Shown here one piece after another: positions 12,196 through 25,120 of a stretch of 64,000 bases of DNA. Below the pieces are notes generated by a model that ran no database searches, had not been told where the DNA came from, and was given only the letters and a program-made list of their open reading frames with translations. Source of the DNA: Nymphaea colorata (taxonomy: Eukaryota > Streptophyta > Magnoliopsida > Nymphaeales > Nymphaeaceae); the NCBI RefSeq assembly GCF_008831285.2, contig NC_045140.1, positions 2,831,528 through 2,895,527 on the forward strand. Direction: 5' to 3'. Position 1 is the stretch's first letter, and each line of letters starts with the position of its first letter. A program made the translations under genes and the position numbers.

Positions 12196-12285
12196 ATGCG
12201 CGAAAGGGAGGAGTCCGAACGCCAACTCGTTCTCCTTGCTGCTTATTGCTTCTTACTTTCTGGTGTGTGTTTTGGTCTTCTATGA
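12196..12285 (+). other. Upstream ORF in the AHL leader, 29 codons
   Basis: ATG at 12196 opens a 29-codon frame that ends in TGA at 12285, 25 bases before the AHL start and in a different frame. The peptide begins MREREESERQ and ends in a hydrophobic stretch. A further overlapping ATG at 12307, four bases before the AHL ATG and out of frame, continues past it. If the leader begins upstream of 12196, ribosomes must pass two out-of-frame starts to reach the main one. Translation is not shown by sequence alone. Confidence 0.35.
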
Positions 12286-12310
12286 GTTGAGGTCTTGCTT
12301 CTTTCCATGC

Positions 12311-15300
12311 ATGGAGGGCGGCGAGAGCGGCCTCAACTCTTACTACCAGGCAGGCCCATCGGCCAACAATGGCATGTTTGGTTCACCTCCCCACTCCAAC
12401 CTTAACGCCTCTTCTACTTCCCCTTACTCTGAGGGGACTGCACTCGTCTTCCCTCATTCTGCTGGTGGCAGACCTGCCGCCACCGTGCCGGAGGTCGTCC
12501 GGAGGAAACGAGGCAGACCGAGAAAGTATGGACCGGGTGCAGATGCGCCCGTGAGGCATTCTACTGCTGTAGGTGTTCCTCTGTCCTCCGTTGCTCGCAA
12601 GAAAGAGCCTGCTTCGGCTAAGAAGGCTCAAATGGTTGCGCTTGGTATGTTTTTTTAAGCGGTTTGGAGGCCACCGATTTGTTTATTTTTGAGAACTCTT
12701 GAACACCCATTTCTTGTTTTGGAGATTTTTTTTAGAGCCTGTTTCATTTTTCCAGAGCTTTTTCTGAAACCTGTCTCTTGGTTTTGAGTTTTTGCATGTA
12801 TATAATGAAAAATTTTGCCTGTCCTACTCCTTTGCTGTAATTTCTTTCTACATGCTTGGCATAATTATTTTCTCGCTGGGTGATCTTAGAGTATTTGGTT
12901 GTAGATGGATGAAAACTGGTGTTCTTCGTATGCCCATTATCGTGGACAGCTTGTCTAGTTGCTACTCGGGAATGTCATATTTATTTGATGCAGGGTTTTG
13001 CGTTGTGGGTTCTCGAACAAACTGGGTATGTATTGGAAATTTACAGTAAGAGTAGACTGTTAGTCCGAGGACTGTAGACTGAATTATCCGTTTTTCTCCA
13101 GAGAAATTTGGGTTTCACCTCGAAGTTATGCATTGTCAGTATTCGATTTTGTTGTTGAAGACGTAGAGGCTTATGAAGAGGATCCCCAACTTTTTCGTCC
13201 CTTACGAGCCAACACCATAGCAAAATGTTTAGGGTGCAGAGTGACAGAGTTGGGACTTGTCGACTTGATCAAGTCTCTTCACCTCTGCACCCTTCCTTAC
13301 TGCAATGTTACCACCTGCTCTCCACCTGTGATAATACCTTATGGCGGTCGTATTGCAAAAGTCGAGTTTGTTTGACGAGCGCTTATAAAGAATCTTTGAA
13401 CACCTAACATGTGATCTGAGGATTACGTTTTCTTTCCTTGTGCTTTATTTATAATCGACCAAGCAGTTATTAAGATGAACGGAAATGACTGTCATTATAT
13501 GTGGTGAAGCTATTATAAATGGGATATTTTAGGTTGTCCGAATCTGTTGCGAGAAGTATCATATACAGCATGTAATAGAGAAAATAACACCGAAACAAGG
13601 TCCATTAAAGTTACAGAAAACGCTAGTGGAGGCAGAAAAGAAAAAGGAACAGGACCAAGAGAAACATACATAAACGAGAAGAAGTCTAGGTCTAAATAGC
13701 AGACATGTAAGAGGAAGAACTGAGACATCATCTTGTTGGAAAAAAACCACTAAAATGATTAAGACTTGTGCATATGCAGAATGGCGCTAGGTAAGCCTGC
13801 AATAAGCATGAATATTTTTAAGAAAGTGCACAAAGATGACGCAAGTTTAGAATATGTGATGCATTTTCAAGGCATCCTAACCAAAAGGATCCAATTGAAA
13901 GGTTTATCAACTCCCATTCGAACTATTTTAACTAGGTGCAACAAAATAACATGAAAGTCGATACCTTTGTTTTATCATGCTTTCTTGGGATTGCGTTTTG
14001 TAATACAGATGCTTGTAGACACGACATGATGTGGGTGGAGGTGAAGGTGCCACACATGTCTGGCTGCTGCATGCAACACATCAGACAAAAAGTCCCTTGA
14101 TTGCATATGGCTCAGGTCACTTGGATGCAGTTACACCAAATCAGCTGCAACATATCCAGCGTTCAGGATCAACTTGGTCCAAAAAATAGCCTGATGAAAT
14201 ATTTTGACCAGGCCTATATTTCAGTTTCCCTTTTCTTTTCTTCTTCTTCCTCCTCTTGTCTCCTCTTCTTCCTAGTTTTCTTTTCTCATAATATTTTCTT
14301 TACTTTTTCTCCTCTTTCTTTGGTTCTTCATCCTGCTCTTGTAATTAAATAGGTTGTGCTGATGCAAAGTTCCTGAATAGAAAATGAATGTCACAGATAG
14401 TTGGTGTTTAGTAAATGTAATTTTCTGGGCATCACATACACGTTTGAGACACCACCAAAATGAATTGTTGCTACCTGTGGGACCAGCCAAACAAAGATAG
14501 TAATGGCATGAAACTCTGGGGATATCAATGATCACTTGAATTGTCTAAAAGATAAATTATATGCAGGTTGAAGAAGGCAGTATGTGAGACTTTTTTTATA
14601 AAGCATAGATAGTGGTGACTGCTTTACTTTTACTTTGTTCTGCAATTTATTATTGGAAAATCTGCTTCATTATGATATCTTGTTGCCTGTTCCTTCATGA
14701 TATGAAGTTTGTGACTTTGTCTGCCTCCAGGTTTCTTAGTTGTTGCATGTAGATCTATGCCTGCCTTAACTATCATTCCACAATGCTTTTGTCATGTTGG
14801 TTCTGAATTGGACCATAATTATCCTTCTTTTCACTATTATGCAGGCAATGCTGGGCAAGGATTCACACCTCATATTGTCATGGTTGCAGCTGGAGAAGTG
14901 TGTCTCGCTGTTATAATTCTATTCTCCTTCTTTTTGTGAAAAAAAATAGAAAAAAATCACATCTTGTATTTAAGACTGAGATTTCAAATTTGTGGCGCCA
15001 ATCTTCTCTTTTACAAATGGATTGCATTGGCAGCATACATGTTTTAACCTTGTCATGGATTAGTTTCATTCAAGCAGCTTGAGTAATATATACTATTTTT
15101 CCAGACCAAGAATTCCATTCAAAAAGTTTTCTTTTCAAATATATTTGTGTTCTGCAGCTTCTATTTGTAAAACTAAGCAAATTATCACTTTAACCATTCA
15201 TGATATGTAAAGCATGCTATATTGTTGAATCTGCATCTTGATCTTGCTTCTGAAATTCAAGGCAGTTTCCTGCAATTTTTTTTTTTGCATGTCTCTTATT

Positions 15301-18300
15301 TACTAAATGTCTACCTTGAATAATTAGTAGAAATGAAAGATGTGCTTTTCTTAGATTGGACAGAGTTGGAGAAATAAGGATCAATGAAAAGAGTGGCAAA
15401 AATTGTCATCTTGGTAGAGTGGTTTGAGATGGATTATTAGAATCTTATGAGGTTGATCCTAGTTGGTTCATCTCAGTGTACAGTTTGGTGACTGCATACA
15501 TTGCCGATGCGCAAATACTTGAAAGTCAATCAAGCTCTAAAAGAAGGATTTGTTGATTGTTTTTTTTTTATTAACAATTGCCACTTTTCGTAACCACAAA
15601 TTTGTTAAAAAAATTTTGTTTTAACAATATTCTAAGATATATGAGATGCAAATACATCTACTGTTTCAAGGGGAAAATTTTATTTTAGGAGAATGTTATG
15701 GATATACATACTATGTCAAACTTGTCAGTCATGTTAAATTGCTAGTTGCTACCATATTTCTGTACTTTAACATGTTTAGGTGGATACTTTGAAGGCACCT
15801 TGTTTTCTTGCACAGAATATGGATCAGCAGATTGCTTTTTCCTTTCGATCTTTGAAGAGGGAGAAACCAAACTTTAGATCTTTGAAGAGGGAAAAAGTAC
15901 TCACAAGTTGGTTTTGGTTATATAGGCGTTAGGCAAAAACTCATGATATTAATGGTTTTCTGAAGATCTCAGAAATTTGAAAATGTAGAAACAGAGAAAA
16001 AGAAAAAAGGGAAACTGGTTATTAGGGACATCATTGAAATTTGCTGGACAGTATCTGGACATTATCGCAATATCTGCAAACTATTTGAATCTTCTATACT
16101 TCGAATAAATATCTTCTAAAGTTTTACTTGTTACATTAGTTTCTCAACATCTTGCAATAGAATCATGATATTTTCAGAATCTTGCCAATGGCTTCACTTG
16201 TGCCACATTGTTTTCCTAAAAAAACTTCAAGCATTTTAGTAGGTCATGCATCTCTTTAGAGTCGCATCTACGATAAACAGAATATAAAGTAATTTTCTGT
16301 GAGAAATTAAACAGTTATAGGAACGATTGCTTGATTCCATGAGATGCTTTATCCCCCCAAAGTGCTAACTTTACTGGATTCATGTGCATCAATTTGAGTG
16401 CCAAATTTTGGTAGTTTTATTTGTCTGGATTTTAAATTTATCAGTCTGCATGAGTTCCTGTCATAGTTGTCAAACCTTTGACTAGGAAAATTGACTGAGA
16501 TCACCTATTAACTAGATCTCAATTTCATAGCTGACCTACACCCAAGTTCTATGGGAATCAGGTGTGGGTTGGCTGGATCATTGATTCAGCAGGTTGGGTC
16601 GTGATCGCCAGAGACTGGACTATTCATTTTGTGTTGACAGGACTCAGTCTTGGCGAGTTGTGTTGCTTTTTGACATGTTCTTTAAGTTTTAAAATGATTC
16701 AATCACTTGTGTATAAAGTATAAACCCCCACATTAGGGCCTGAGTGTTTTAAGAAAGCCAATGGCATCTGGCTACAACAGACAGATATGCCTCTCTCTCT
16801 CACACACACACAAACACGCACCCCTACTTTAGCAGTTCAGTTAATGTGTCTTATTAGTATTGTTTGCTTAATGTATCTGTTAATCTCATAATACAATGTC
16901 TTAACTATTAAAATGCAATTCTTTGCAGCTTTACCATAGTTTTTAGTTCAGTAAGTATTTGTTTATCATATGTTTCTTTACTATGTTCAACTTCTTCATC
17001 AACTTGTTGAAAACAGACTATAAAAATTTATTACCTGACCTGAACCAGTCACCAAGTCAACTCGCTGACCCGTGACCCAGTGTTCAGCTGGTCTGAGCCC
17101 AATTCATGGGTTTGCCAACTATGGTTTCTGTCTCCTATGCTAGATGCTAAGACATTCATGAAGATGCTAATGACATACTTATGAACAGGATGTTTCCAAA
17201 AAAATCATGTCCTTCATGCAGCAACGAAAGCGTGCTATCTGTATCCTGTCAGCAAATGGATCAATATCTAATGCAAGTCTTCGGCAACCAGCAATGTCAG
17301 GAGGGACTGTGGCATATGAGGTGACTATCAGAAACCTTGTTATTACCTGTGGAATGCCACTACATATGTGCAACTAGATATAATAGGCACTTCTGAATAG
17401 CAAATGCAATATCTTCCCTTAATGTGTTCCTTTTCCTGATCTAACATCTGAAATTCTTACTTTTGATCAATTTATTTTATCTTCCTTGCCTATTTATATT
17501 CATTTTTAATTGTGATCTGTAAACCACTTCAATGCTTTCAGGATTCATACTGACATGCACTCGCTCATTATGACCACCTGTATCAGTATTTCTGTTTTCT
17601 GGGATCTTCAAAATTTCTCTCTCTTGGTTGGACATGATAAAGGAAAACTGTAATGATTAAAGAAATTAAAATCTGAAAAATTGAGAAAAGCATTTCATAT
17701 TGTCAACTCTTTGGACAAAAATTTAAGATGTTTTGTAAACTCTTGGACCTCAGTGTCTACTTGTGGTGTGGAGACATGTTCATTGTCGTGTGCTCCTGCT
17801 TGCATGCATGATGCATCTCTAAAGTCTGCTTTCTTTGGGTTCTAGGTTAAGAATGTTTTGGAATATAAAAGGATTCATTTTTCATATTTATTACTGGGGT
17901 TCATCTGGAACATGCTTGAGATTGAGTAATTGACAGGGTCAAGATGCATTTTGGACAACAAAGTTATCTTGTTTTTTCATTGGCATTGTAACTGTATACC
18001 CCTGCTTTGGATGGAATTTTGTTTTTTAAGTAACTCAAGATGCATTCACAGTATTACTTATATCACAGAACTTGCACTCAACTGCCCTAGTAAAATTTTG
18101 GCGGCCTTCATTTGTGATAGTTGCATAAGCCTTAAATATAAATGCTTTCCATTTGAAGCATTTTGTTGGCATAGCTCATGGTTTAATTCCTTATTTTTCT
18201 TCTGTGAATTTGTTTGTCTTGATTTTGTTCTCAACTAGCATCTTAGAGATGAGTTTTTCTCATAGCTTCCATTTGCTGGTATCCTCCAAATCTCAAATTT

Positions 18301-19438
18301 GTTTCTTTTGTTCTCAAGTGGAAATCAAAACATAAGTTGCCATCCTAGGTTTGCTAATATTTTGCATATTTTCTTGCTTCTCCACGACAGTTTGGATGCT
18401 AATTTTTATGTTTCTGTTCTGTTTGAAATCTATGTTCTTTTTATAATAGACTGGATTGGCTGCCAGTATGTTACTTCCATTGGTTTCACAATGTTAAATC
18501 AGGTCAATGTTTCCTATGCATCAAGCTGAGTATTTTCCATGGTCTTGTTTAATCAGATGCTTGTTCGGTCTTTTTCCTTTCAATAGGTGTTGAATTCTGT
18601 TCTGCAGTCTGCTTCAAGTGATGCTGATTTTGTTGTAATAAATTCTTAATACTTTTTCATTGGGACTTGCAGGGCAGGTTTGAAATTTTATCATTGTCGG
18701 GATCATTCTTACATTCAGAAGTAAGCGGAGCGTCATCAAGAACTGGCGGGCTTAGTATATGCTTATCTGGGGCGGATGGCCGTATTGTTGGGGGTGGTGT
18801 AGGTGGTCCTTTAATTGCGGCTAGCCCAGTTCAGGTACTCCAATTAAGGGGAACTCTGTTTATCGGTCCTCCTTTGTCCTTGCATAGGCTCTAATCGATC
18901 AATCTTCACAGGTTATCATTGGTTCATTTATCATGGATCTAAAGAAGGACCTCGGCCATGCTGGTAAATCTGAAGCTCCAGCTAGCAAGTTGCCTTCATC
19001 AATGGTTACATCATCAGTTACACCTGTAAGCTTTAGATCAGTGCCAGACTCTTCAAAATTTTCAGGTAAAGGAGGAAGCAGTGACCATATGCCGGGAGGT
19101 GGGTTTATGCTTCAATCTCGGACATTGCATATGGTTAATCCTCGAGCAACTGATTGGAGTCACCATATGGGTTCTGAAGGTGAAGTCTAAGTACCATCTT
19201 TCATTGATTTTTCTGAGCATTTTATTCGTTATTTTTTTTCCATTTTCTTACTGTGTGCTTGGGCAAGTCTTTGTCTTTATGCCTTTCAAGAGCAAACTAG
19301 CAATCACATGAAATTCCTACAGATTTCTGCTTTGTGCTTGACATGAGCATGCTGTTTGACCTGCTCATGAATGGTTCTGCAGGAAGAGGTGACCATGACC
19401 AATCTCCTGACGATGGAGATGACCATTTGAGAGACTAG
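12311..19438 (+). CDS. AT-hook motif nuclear-localized (AHL) protein, AT-hook plus PPC domain
   Basis: A nuclear protein that binds the minor groove of AT-rich DNA and oligomerises through its PPC/DUF296 domain to regulate growth and development genes. Exons, all GT-AG: 12311-12644, 14845-14897, 17189-17320, 18673-18834, 18912-19179, 19383-19438; they join in frame to 334 aa. The type II AT-hook RRKRGRPRKYG lies at about 64-74. The second hook position, usually RGRPxGSxKK before ALG in relatives, is degenerate here (ARKKEPASAKKAQ), so only one hook seems functional. The PPC domain runs from about 117 (GFTPHIVMVAAGEDV) through LSANGSISNASLRQP, GGTVAYE and GRFEILSLSGSF to SPVQVIIGSFI at about 265. 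The C-terminus is low in complexity. If the last donor (19180) is not used, the protein ends GEV at a TAA at 19188-19190; the spliced form ends in an acidic tail. I chose ATG 12311 because AHLs commonly start ME and no in-frame upstream ATG exists. Confidence 0.9.
16462..17123. mobile_element. Non-autonomous hAT-type element in AHL intron 2
   Basis: The left end CATAGTTGTCAAACC and the reverse complement of the right end CATAGTTGGCAAACCC form a terminal inverted repeat. Flanking 8-mers GTTCCTGT (16454-16461) and GTTTCTGT (17124-17131) match at 7 of 8 positions, as expected for an aged hAT target duplication. The 662 bp interior has no transposase. Single ends with the same CATAGTTG(T/G)CAA start occur near 20696 and 46175, which suggests a family in this genome. 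Confidence 0.6.
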
Positions 19439-19922
19439 ACTGGAATCCCAACCTAGTTGAGTCTTGCTTACGTATCCATCTTGTTTCAAGATGAAGATGG
19501 CTATTGACAGGTTCTTTCTTGCATAATGTCCATAAATCCTGTGTACAGGTTCTTGTTGTATCATTTTTCACTCCATGATCAGATATATTATCTTGTTAGT
19601 TCAGGCGCGGCCGGTAATGTGGGTTACTTTGAACCTTTTGTGCCCCATGATTCGGTTTTCCTTGTCCTCCACTTGGTATCCCTGTTTGGAACACAGATTT
19701 CTCGTGGGTTTACAAGGCAGACACACTATTGACAACCCAAGTGTTAGCAGAACCACTGGAATCGATCATAGGGTCGTCTAAGATAACATCCAACTAAAGT
19801 GCTCTCCGAACCGAACGTGAAAGTTTTCTCAAAATTTTTGCAAGGAAATTTACCAGTCTGCTTTTGAAAGTGTCATGGCAATATCTTTCTACTACATCTC
19901 CCACTAACATGTGAAGCCTGTT

Positions 19923-20014
19923 AGGAAACGAGAAAAAAGCTACTTTAAATGTACTTGTACAGAATTCATTGGAAACGAGAAAAAGCTACTTTAAATGAAC
20001 TTGTATAGAATTCC
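19923..20014. repeat. Two-copy tandem repeat, period 47 bp
   Basis: GGAAACGAGAAAAA followed by AGCTACTTTAAATG and CTTGTA-AGAATTC occurs at 19924 and again at 19971. A more diverged third copy (GGAAACGATAAGGGG...) is near 20104. Confidence 0.6.
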
Positions 20015-21215
20015 ACGAAATTTGCACGTTAGCATCAGTTGTTGGGATCATTGTTTCTGCTCAACGTTTGATTCTGTTCGTGGCAGTAAGGTCGATTCAT
20101 TAGGAAACGATAAGGGGAAAAAGCTACTAAGCCTACTATAGGTTTGGTTCTTTAAAATTTTACTAAGTTTGCACTTTACATGCCAGTCATTGCTTCTCTT
20201 CAGTGTTTGATTTGCCTTGTTAATTTCTGAAATTTGTCCTAAAACATGGAAGTTAGATATATTCTTCACCGTCCACTTATTTTCTTATCTGACCTGGATG
20301 TCTTGGAGTCCTAACTAAGCCCCCTTTGATCAGAGCCCAAATGACTTGGTTCCCAGATCCAATAGATCCTCTAGACTCGGTTCTTTCTTTTCTTCCTTCT
20401 CTGTTCGCTTTTGCGCTCATAAAGTGTTCCATGAATCTGTTCTATTTTTTTGGGGTATATATGAGATGGTAACAATGTATTACTATTGCCAAACGGCTCT
20501 TTTACAGCCACCCTTTCTAAACTTTTTCGGATGTGGTGCCGGGTTGGATGCGTGCGTCCACTTGCATATATTCTTATTCCTTTTGTGGATAAGTATTTAG
20601 ATCGAGTGAGATCTGATTTGTATCACTAGTGGACCACCGGTTGAAATTCCACCTATGTGGCCCTGTAGTTGATTGCATATGGTTTAATTGGTTTCATAGT
20701 TGGCAAGCTAGCCGGATCCAAGTTGACTCCGCAACGTGTTGTTGACTCGGCTCAATGAGGTCCTGCACCAACGGTCCGGGCCGTGTCCGCGACTTGTTTA
20801 CGGTCAAACCTCTATGCAAAGTTAAGGGTGCAAATGGATCGTGCAGATAGATGAGCTAGTCGCGACCGAAGCAATATGATCAGACTTTGAGCCAAGCTGC
20901 ATATCAAACTGAGCTGAAGTGCTCACCAAAGATTTTTTTCTATAATATGTGCAACCTTTATATCTTTTAATCAGCTTAATTGTAACTAGAACTTATGAGC
21001 TCATACTGTGTGGGCAAATTGCCTATACAGACGAACAAAAATGAAGCATTTTCATTTTAATACTTTAGGGTAATTTTTATTTACACATTGTTACCTCTTT
21101 AGAATTTAAAATCTTATGGCTATTTCTTTAAAATTTAAAAGTTTGTAATTAGTACTCCTTTAGCTAGAATTTTCTCAACTCAGGCATGACCTCATTCAAC
21201 TTGTCGAATTCAATA

Positions 21216-21263
21216 TGGAGATGAACAAGTGCCTACATAATATTTACAGCTTGTTCATCTCCA
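21216..21263. repeat. Perfect 14 bp inverted repeat, 20-base loop
   Basis: TGGAGATGAACAAG at 21216-21229 pairs perfectly with CTTGTTCATCTCCA at 21250-21263. The RNA would form a simple hairpin. It is too short to call a microRNA precursor, and no function is assigned. Confidence 0.6.
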
Positions 21264-22026
21264 GCCTTTGGATCAGCAGTGAAAATGGCAAAAAACAAGT
21301 AGAAGAAAATGGTTTACTTTTTACTTTGGTAGATCGCTGGATAAGAAAGCCTTTTATCATTGTAAACTTCACCACCATTTTTTTTTTCTTTTCCTTTCTG
21401 TATAAAATGGGATACATCGATGTTTCAGTGTTGGATTTCGCGACCTCTTTCAAATTCTCAGCTATTTAGTGTTTCAGTGTTTCGTTTAAAGAACTTAAAA
21501 TTCAAAACTTTTTCTTTTCAAATATGGATCTACACAATAAAATAAATGGTGTAAGAAATATTTTATACTAAATTTGATTCATCTGAACAAGGTGAATTTC
21601 TTAAGAAAACTGAACAGTCTTTGATCCAGCAATGGGAATGGAGACGCAACACCTATAAGGTGAAGGTGAAGGCCTATTTACTATTTCACTATCTCAGATG
21701 GGAGCTGTGCTGCTGCATGTTTAATATTTTCATCGTCGCAGGTGAAAAGACATAACAAATAATTGATGTTTTTATAGTCTTTCAAAAGTTGGGCATGTTT
21801 TATAAAAAATTTAAGTAAAAAAAATAAAAAGAGAATTAAAAAGTGGTGGTGGGGCGCAGTAAAGCGGCAGCAGCATCATGAATGTTTGAAAAAATGTTTG
21901 AAAAAGAGAAGCGGCTTTCATGATACCAATATGATATGGCCTTGGAGGTTCTCTGTCATTCTACTAAAAAGGGGAGAATTTCTAAAGAACACCTAAAAAA
22001 CTTTGGGGACGACAAATAAACAAAAG

Positions 22027-22096
22027 TTAACTTTTTCATATTATCATAAATACACCATAGCTTAACTTTTTCATATTGTCATAACTACACCATAGC
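22027..22096. repeat. Tandem pair of 35 bp units
   Basis: Two adjacent 35-base copies beginning TTAACTTTTTCATATT (22027-22061 and 22062-22096) differ at two positions. Confidence 0.7.
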
Positions 22097-22544
22097 TTAG
22101 CAACGGTAATAACATTAGATTATCCTCAAGTAAGATTGACTTAAGATTGGCCAATGATCTAAAACAACAAAAATATCCTCAATATAACCAAATTTTGTGT
22201 TTATTAGTTTTATACAATCCATTTTAATTAATAACTATTAATACTAGCATGTCCAGTTTCACTCAAATCAGTTAGGTTTCCCCCAAGCGCTAATTCAAAA
22301 GCTATTTTTGAAGATGCTTTCTTATTGGAAAAGGAATATGAGTTAGCTTAGCTGGGCTTCGGACAGCATGGGATTTGAGAAAAAGTTGATTGAGCAATGC
22401 AAATCTTCAAATAATTTGCTCAATATTAAATGTGAAAACTTGGGGCCCTCTTTGTTCAAAGTTAAAAACTGCAGCATAGATTTGTTATGGGCTCAAAAAT
22501 TGCGTGTCTATTTATAATGGTTTCTAAAAGAAAATTACACAAAA

Positions 22545-22770
22545 ACATTATATATATATAGAGTGAATAATGACTCTAACTTCTAAAAGTTATTCAGCCA
22601 TCCAATCCAATAAGATAAATTGTTAAGAGAAAAACAATGAACAAAATGTGTGAACTAATAATAGATGACAAAAATACTTTTCACATTTTTTTCTCTTAAC
22701 CATCCATCGGATCAGATATAGATGACTGGATGACTCTAAAATGCTATATATATATATATATATATATAAT
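22545..22770. mobile_element. MITE-like segment with imperfect inverted ends
   Basis: Both sides begin in TA repeats. Reading inward, the left side has GACTCTAACTTC... CATCCAATCCAA... TTGTTAAGAGAAAAA; the reverse complement of the right side has GAGTCATCCAG... TGATCCGATGG... GGTTAAGAGAAAAA. The arms are about 90 bases long and imperfect, with no coding capacity. Target duplication cannot be separated from the surrounding TA repeats. Confidence 0.4.
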
Positions 22771-24909
22771 GAAGTGACTTATCCAAGATAAGCTCCCTGG
22801 GACTAAATGCTTGAAATGAAGTGCATAAGTACATTCGATCGAGGGTGTCTACCTGTGAACGTGGAATGCCATAACAGATTACCTGCTCTAGATTCAATCT
22901 TTCTGTTCAAACACCCCCATTTTAGTATATTCTCAAAGTGAAGTACATTTTTCTTGTCAATTATTTTTCATATGAGAAGATGATATATTCACAAAGTGAA
23001 GTATACCTTTCATTTTATTTTTCATATGACAAGATGACAAATTTTCACCAACTTAAAGGGAGACTCGTAGGTCCTTTTAACTAGCGACGAAAAACTTTTA
23101 TTGCTAAATATCTAAGGCGATCAAACACTTGGTAATGCAAATGCATAATTGTTTGGCCTGAAAATCGAAGAAAAGAAAGCTGGTTGTGGAGAGAGGACTG
23201 ACATTCTTCTTCACCTGATTTTAGAGTGAAGTCACTCTTTCGAGAGAGTACAGGCAATGGGCACAACTCGACATTCCTTCTCTTTGAAAACAAAGAAAAG
23301 AAGAGACAAAAGCAAGCAAGTACAGCAGAGCAGACAGAGTAATGAGGCTCACATCATGCTTGGTTTCCTACATCCTGCAAACCAAAAAGAACGGCTCTTT
23401 TTTCAACTTTTACAGGTACCAAAGAACTGCTTCGTCGTCCTCATTCACATGAACCAACAAGAAGAAGACGTCAGCCCTTTTCTTTTTAACCTGAACTGTC
23501 TATCCTTTTTCCCCCTTCCTTTTTACAGTGGAGGAATCACTGCTGCGAGGCTAGCCAGGATCAATGCTGGTTTAATCTGCCAATATTAGAAACACGAAAA
23601 AAGTGGAAACTTGTGACTAAATATCAAGTTGAATTGAAGTTTTGAAAGATATTGATACCGAAGATGCTTCCAATAAGCAATTCGAATGCAAAATTTTTGC
23701 CTTGTTTTGCCATGAAAAAGGACCAAGTTTACATATAAGGGGTTCGTGGTTTGAATCTCATGGCCGCTATCAAGTTCCGGTGCATTATTCCTATGGGTTG
23801 CAAATGTTGGCAAGTGCGACACTTGAGTTAAAGGTTGTATCGTAAGTCTACCCAAGCTCGGAAGCAAAGATAAAACCTTGAAGATATAATCATATAATGG
23901 TATAGCCTTCGGGGTTTTATGCTGAAAGCGGCTTCCCTTTTAAGTAAACATTAAAAAAAAAATTGTTCAAACTCAAAAAGCTAATCTAAGTAGTTGAGCT
24001 TGGTGAGGAAGATAAGAGATCTCGCACCATTGTTCAATTAACGGCGGTTGGTCTCATTACTGTGACCAGCAATGGATAGATAAAAGCTTGTAAAAAAGGT
24101 CTTGTCCGAGTGGTGGACAGGTAAGGATGTAGAGACTAGTCAGGTGTGAGTTCTGTGTGAGCAATTGTCCACACGGACTCCAAAAAAATTTATTGTTTTT
24201 ATATTAATATTTTTTTTTTTCATTTTTATATTTGTGGCTCTTAAAATTTTAAATACAATCTTTAAAATTTTGATCCCGGTCCAGCATTTGTCAGATCCGG
24301 CTTAGCAGAACCTCATACGTTCCAAAATTTTGGTCCAGAATTGGATTGCTAACTGAACTCTGAACTCTTAAAATCAAATCTGGATCGAGTTAACACAAGA
24401 TCTGACATTTACAAGTAATCAAGTTGTTCTTCGTTGGAACTTGGACATGGATCCAGATTCCAACATAGAACTGCATACTGAATCCAACTCTGACAACTTA
24501 CTGGATCCTACTACATCCAGTTCAATGGATCCAGATTTGAGTTGATTAGCCCAATGTAAGAAAACCCGGTACTTTAACAAAATTTTTTTAGTTGTACCTT
24601 TTTTGATAAATGATGGGAAAAAATTGGCAAGTACCATCTGTAATGTATTCTTTGCTTCTCCGATAATGTGTTGAAAAAATGTGGCCGATATTTGAGAATG
24701 TACTCATTACACCTTATTCCAGGGCCAGCTCTCAAGTACCAAGTTCAAGGGCATGTCTTTTGGCTGTACCATATCTGAAACCAATTTGGCTTTATGCATT
24801 TGGCGGATCCATTTCGGAACCTTTCACAATCTCAGTCATATTGTACCGTCCGTCACCTTTCCCGATGAATGATTTGAACAAAGCAAGTGTTAAATCATAT
24901 CCAACATTA

Positions 24910-25120
24910 GGATAGGAGTTGATTATTTTATACAATCTTAGTTGATCTTAATAGTAGGTTGATGCATTTAAGTTGATTATTTTTTAGACTTTAATAGGGT
25001 TTTTATAATAAGTAAAAATGAATGACTCCCATACGGTTTTTATAAAAACGACTTGAATTAAAGCATGTTTTTATCAAAATAGTTTTTATAAATTTATTAG
25101 GATTAGCAGAAACTGAAGGG
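24910..25120 (+). repeat. Dispersed about 220 bp AT-rich repeat, copy 1
   Basis: Family signature in order: AGTTGATTATTTTTTAG, a TTTTTATAATAAGTAAAAATGAATG-like block, TTTTTATAAAAACGACTTGAA, TAAAGCATGTTTT, then ATCAAAATAGTTTTTATAAA and TTAGGATT. The same blocks in the same order are at 30540-30750, 30950-31160 and, inverted, 62285-62480. Non-coding; class not identified. Confidence 0.55.
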
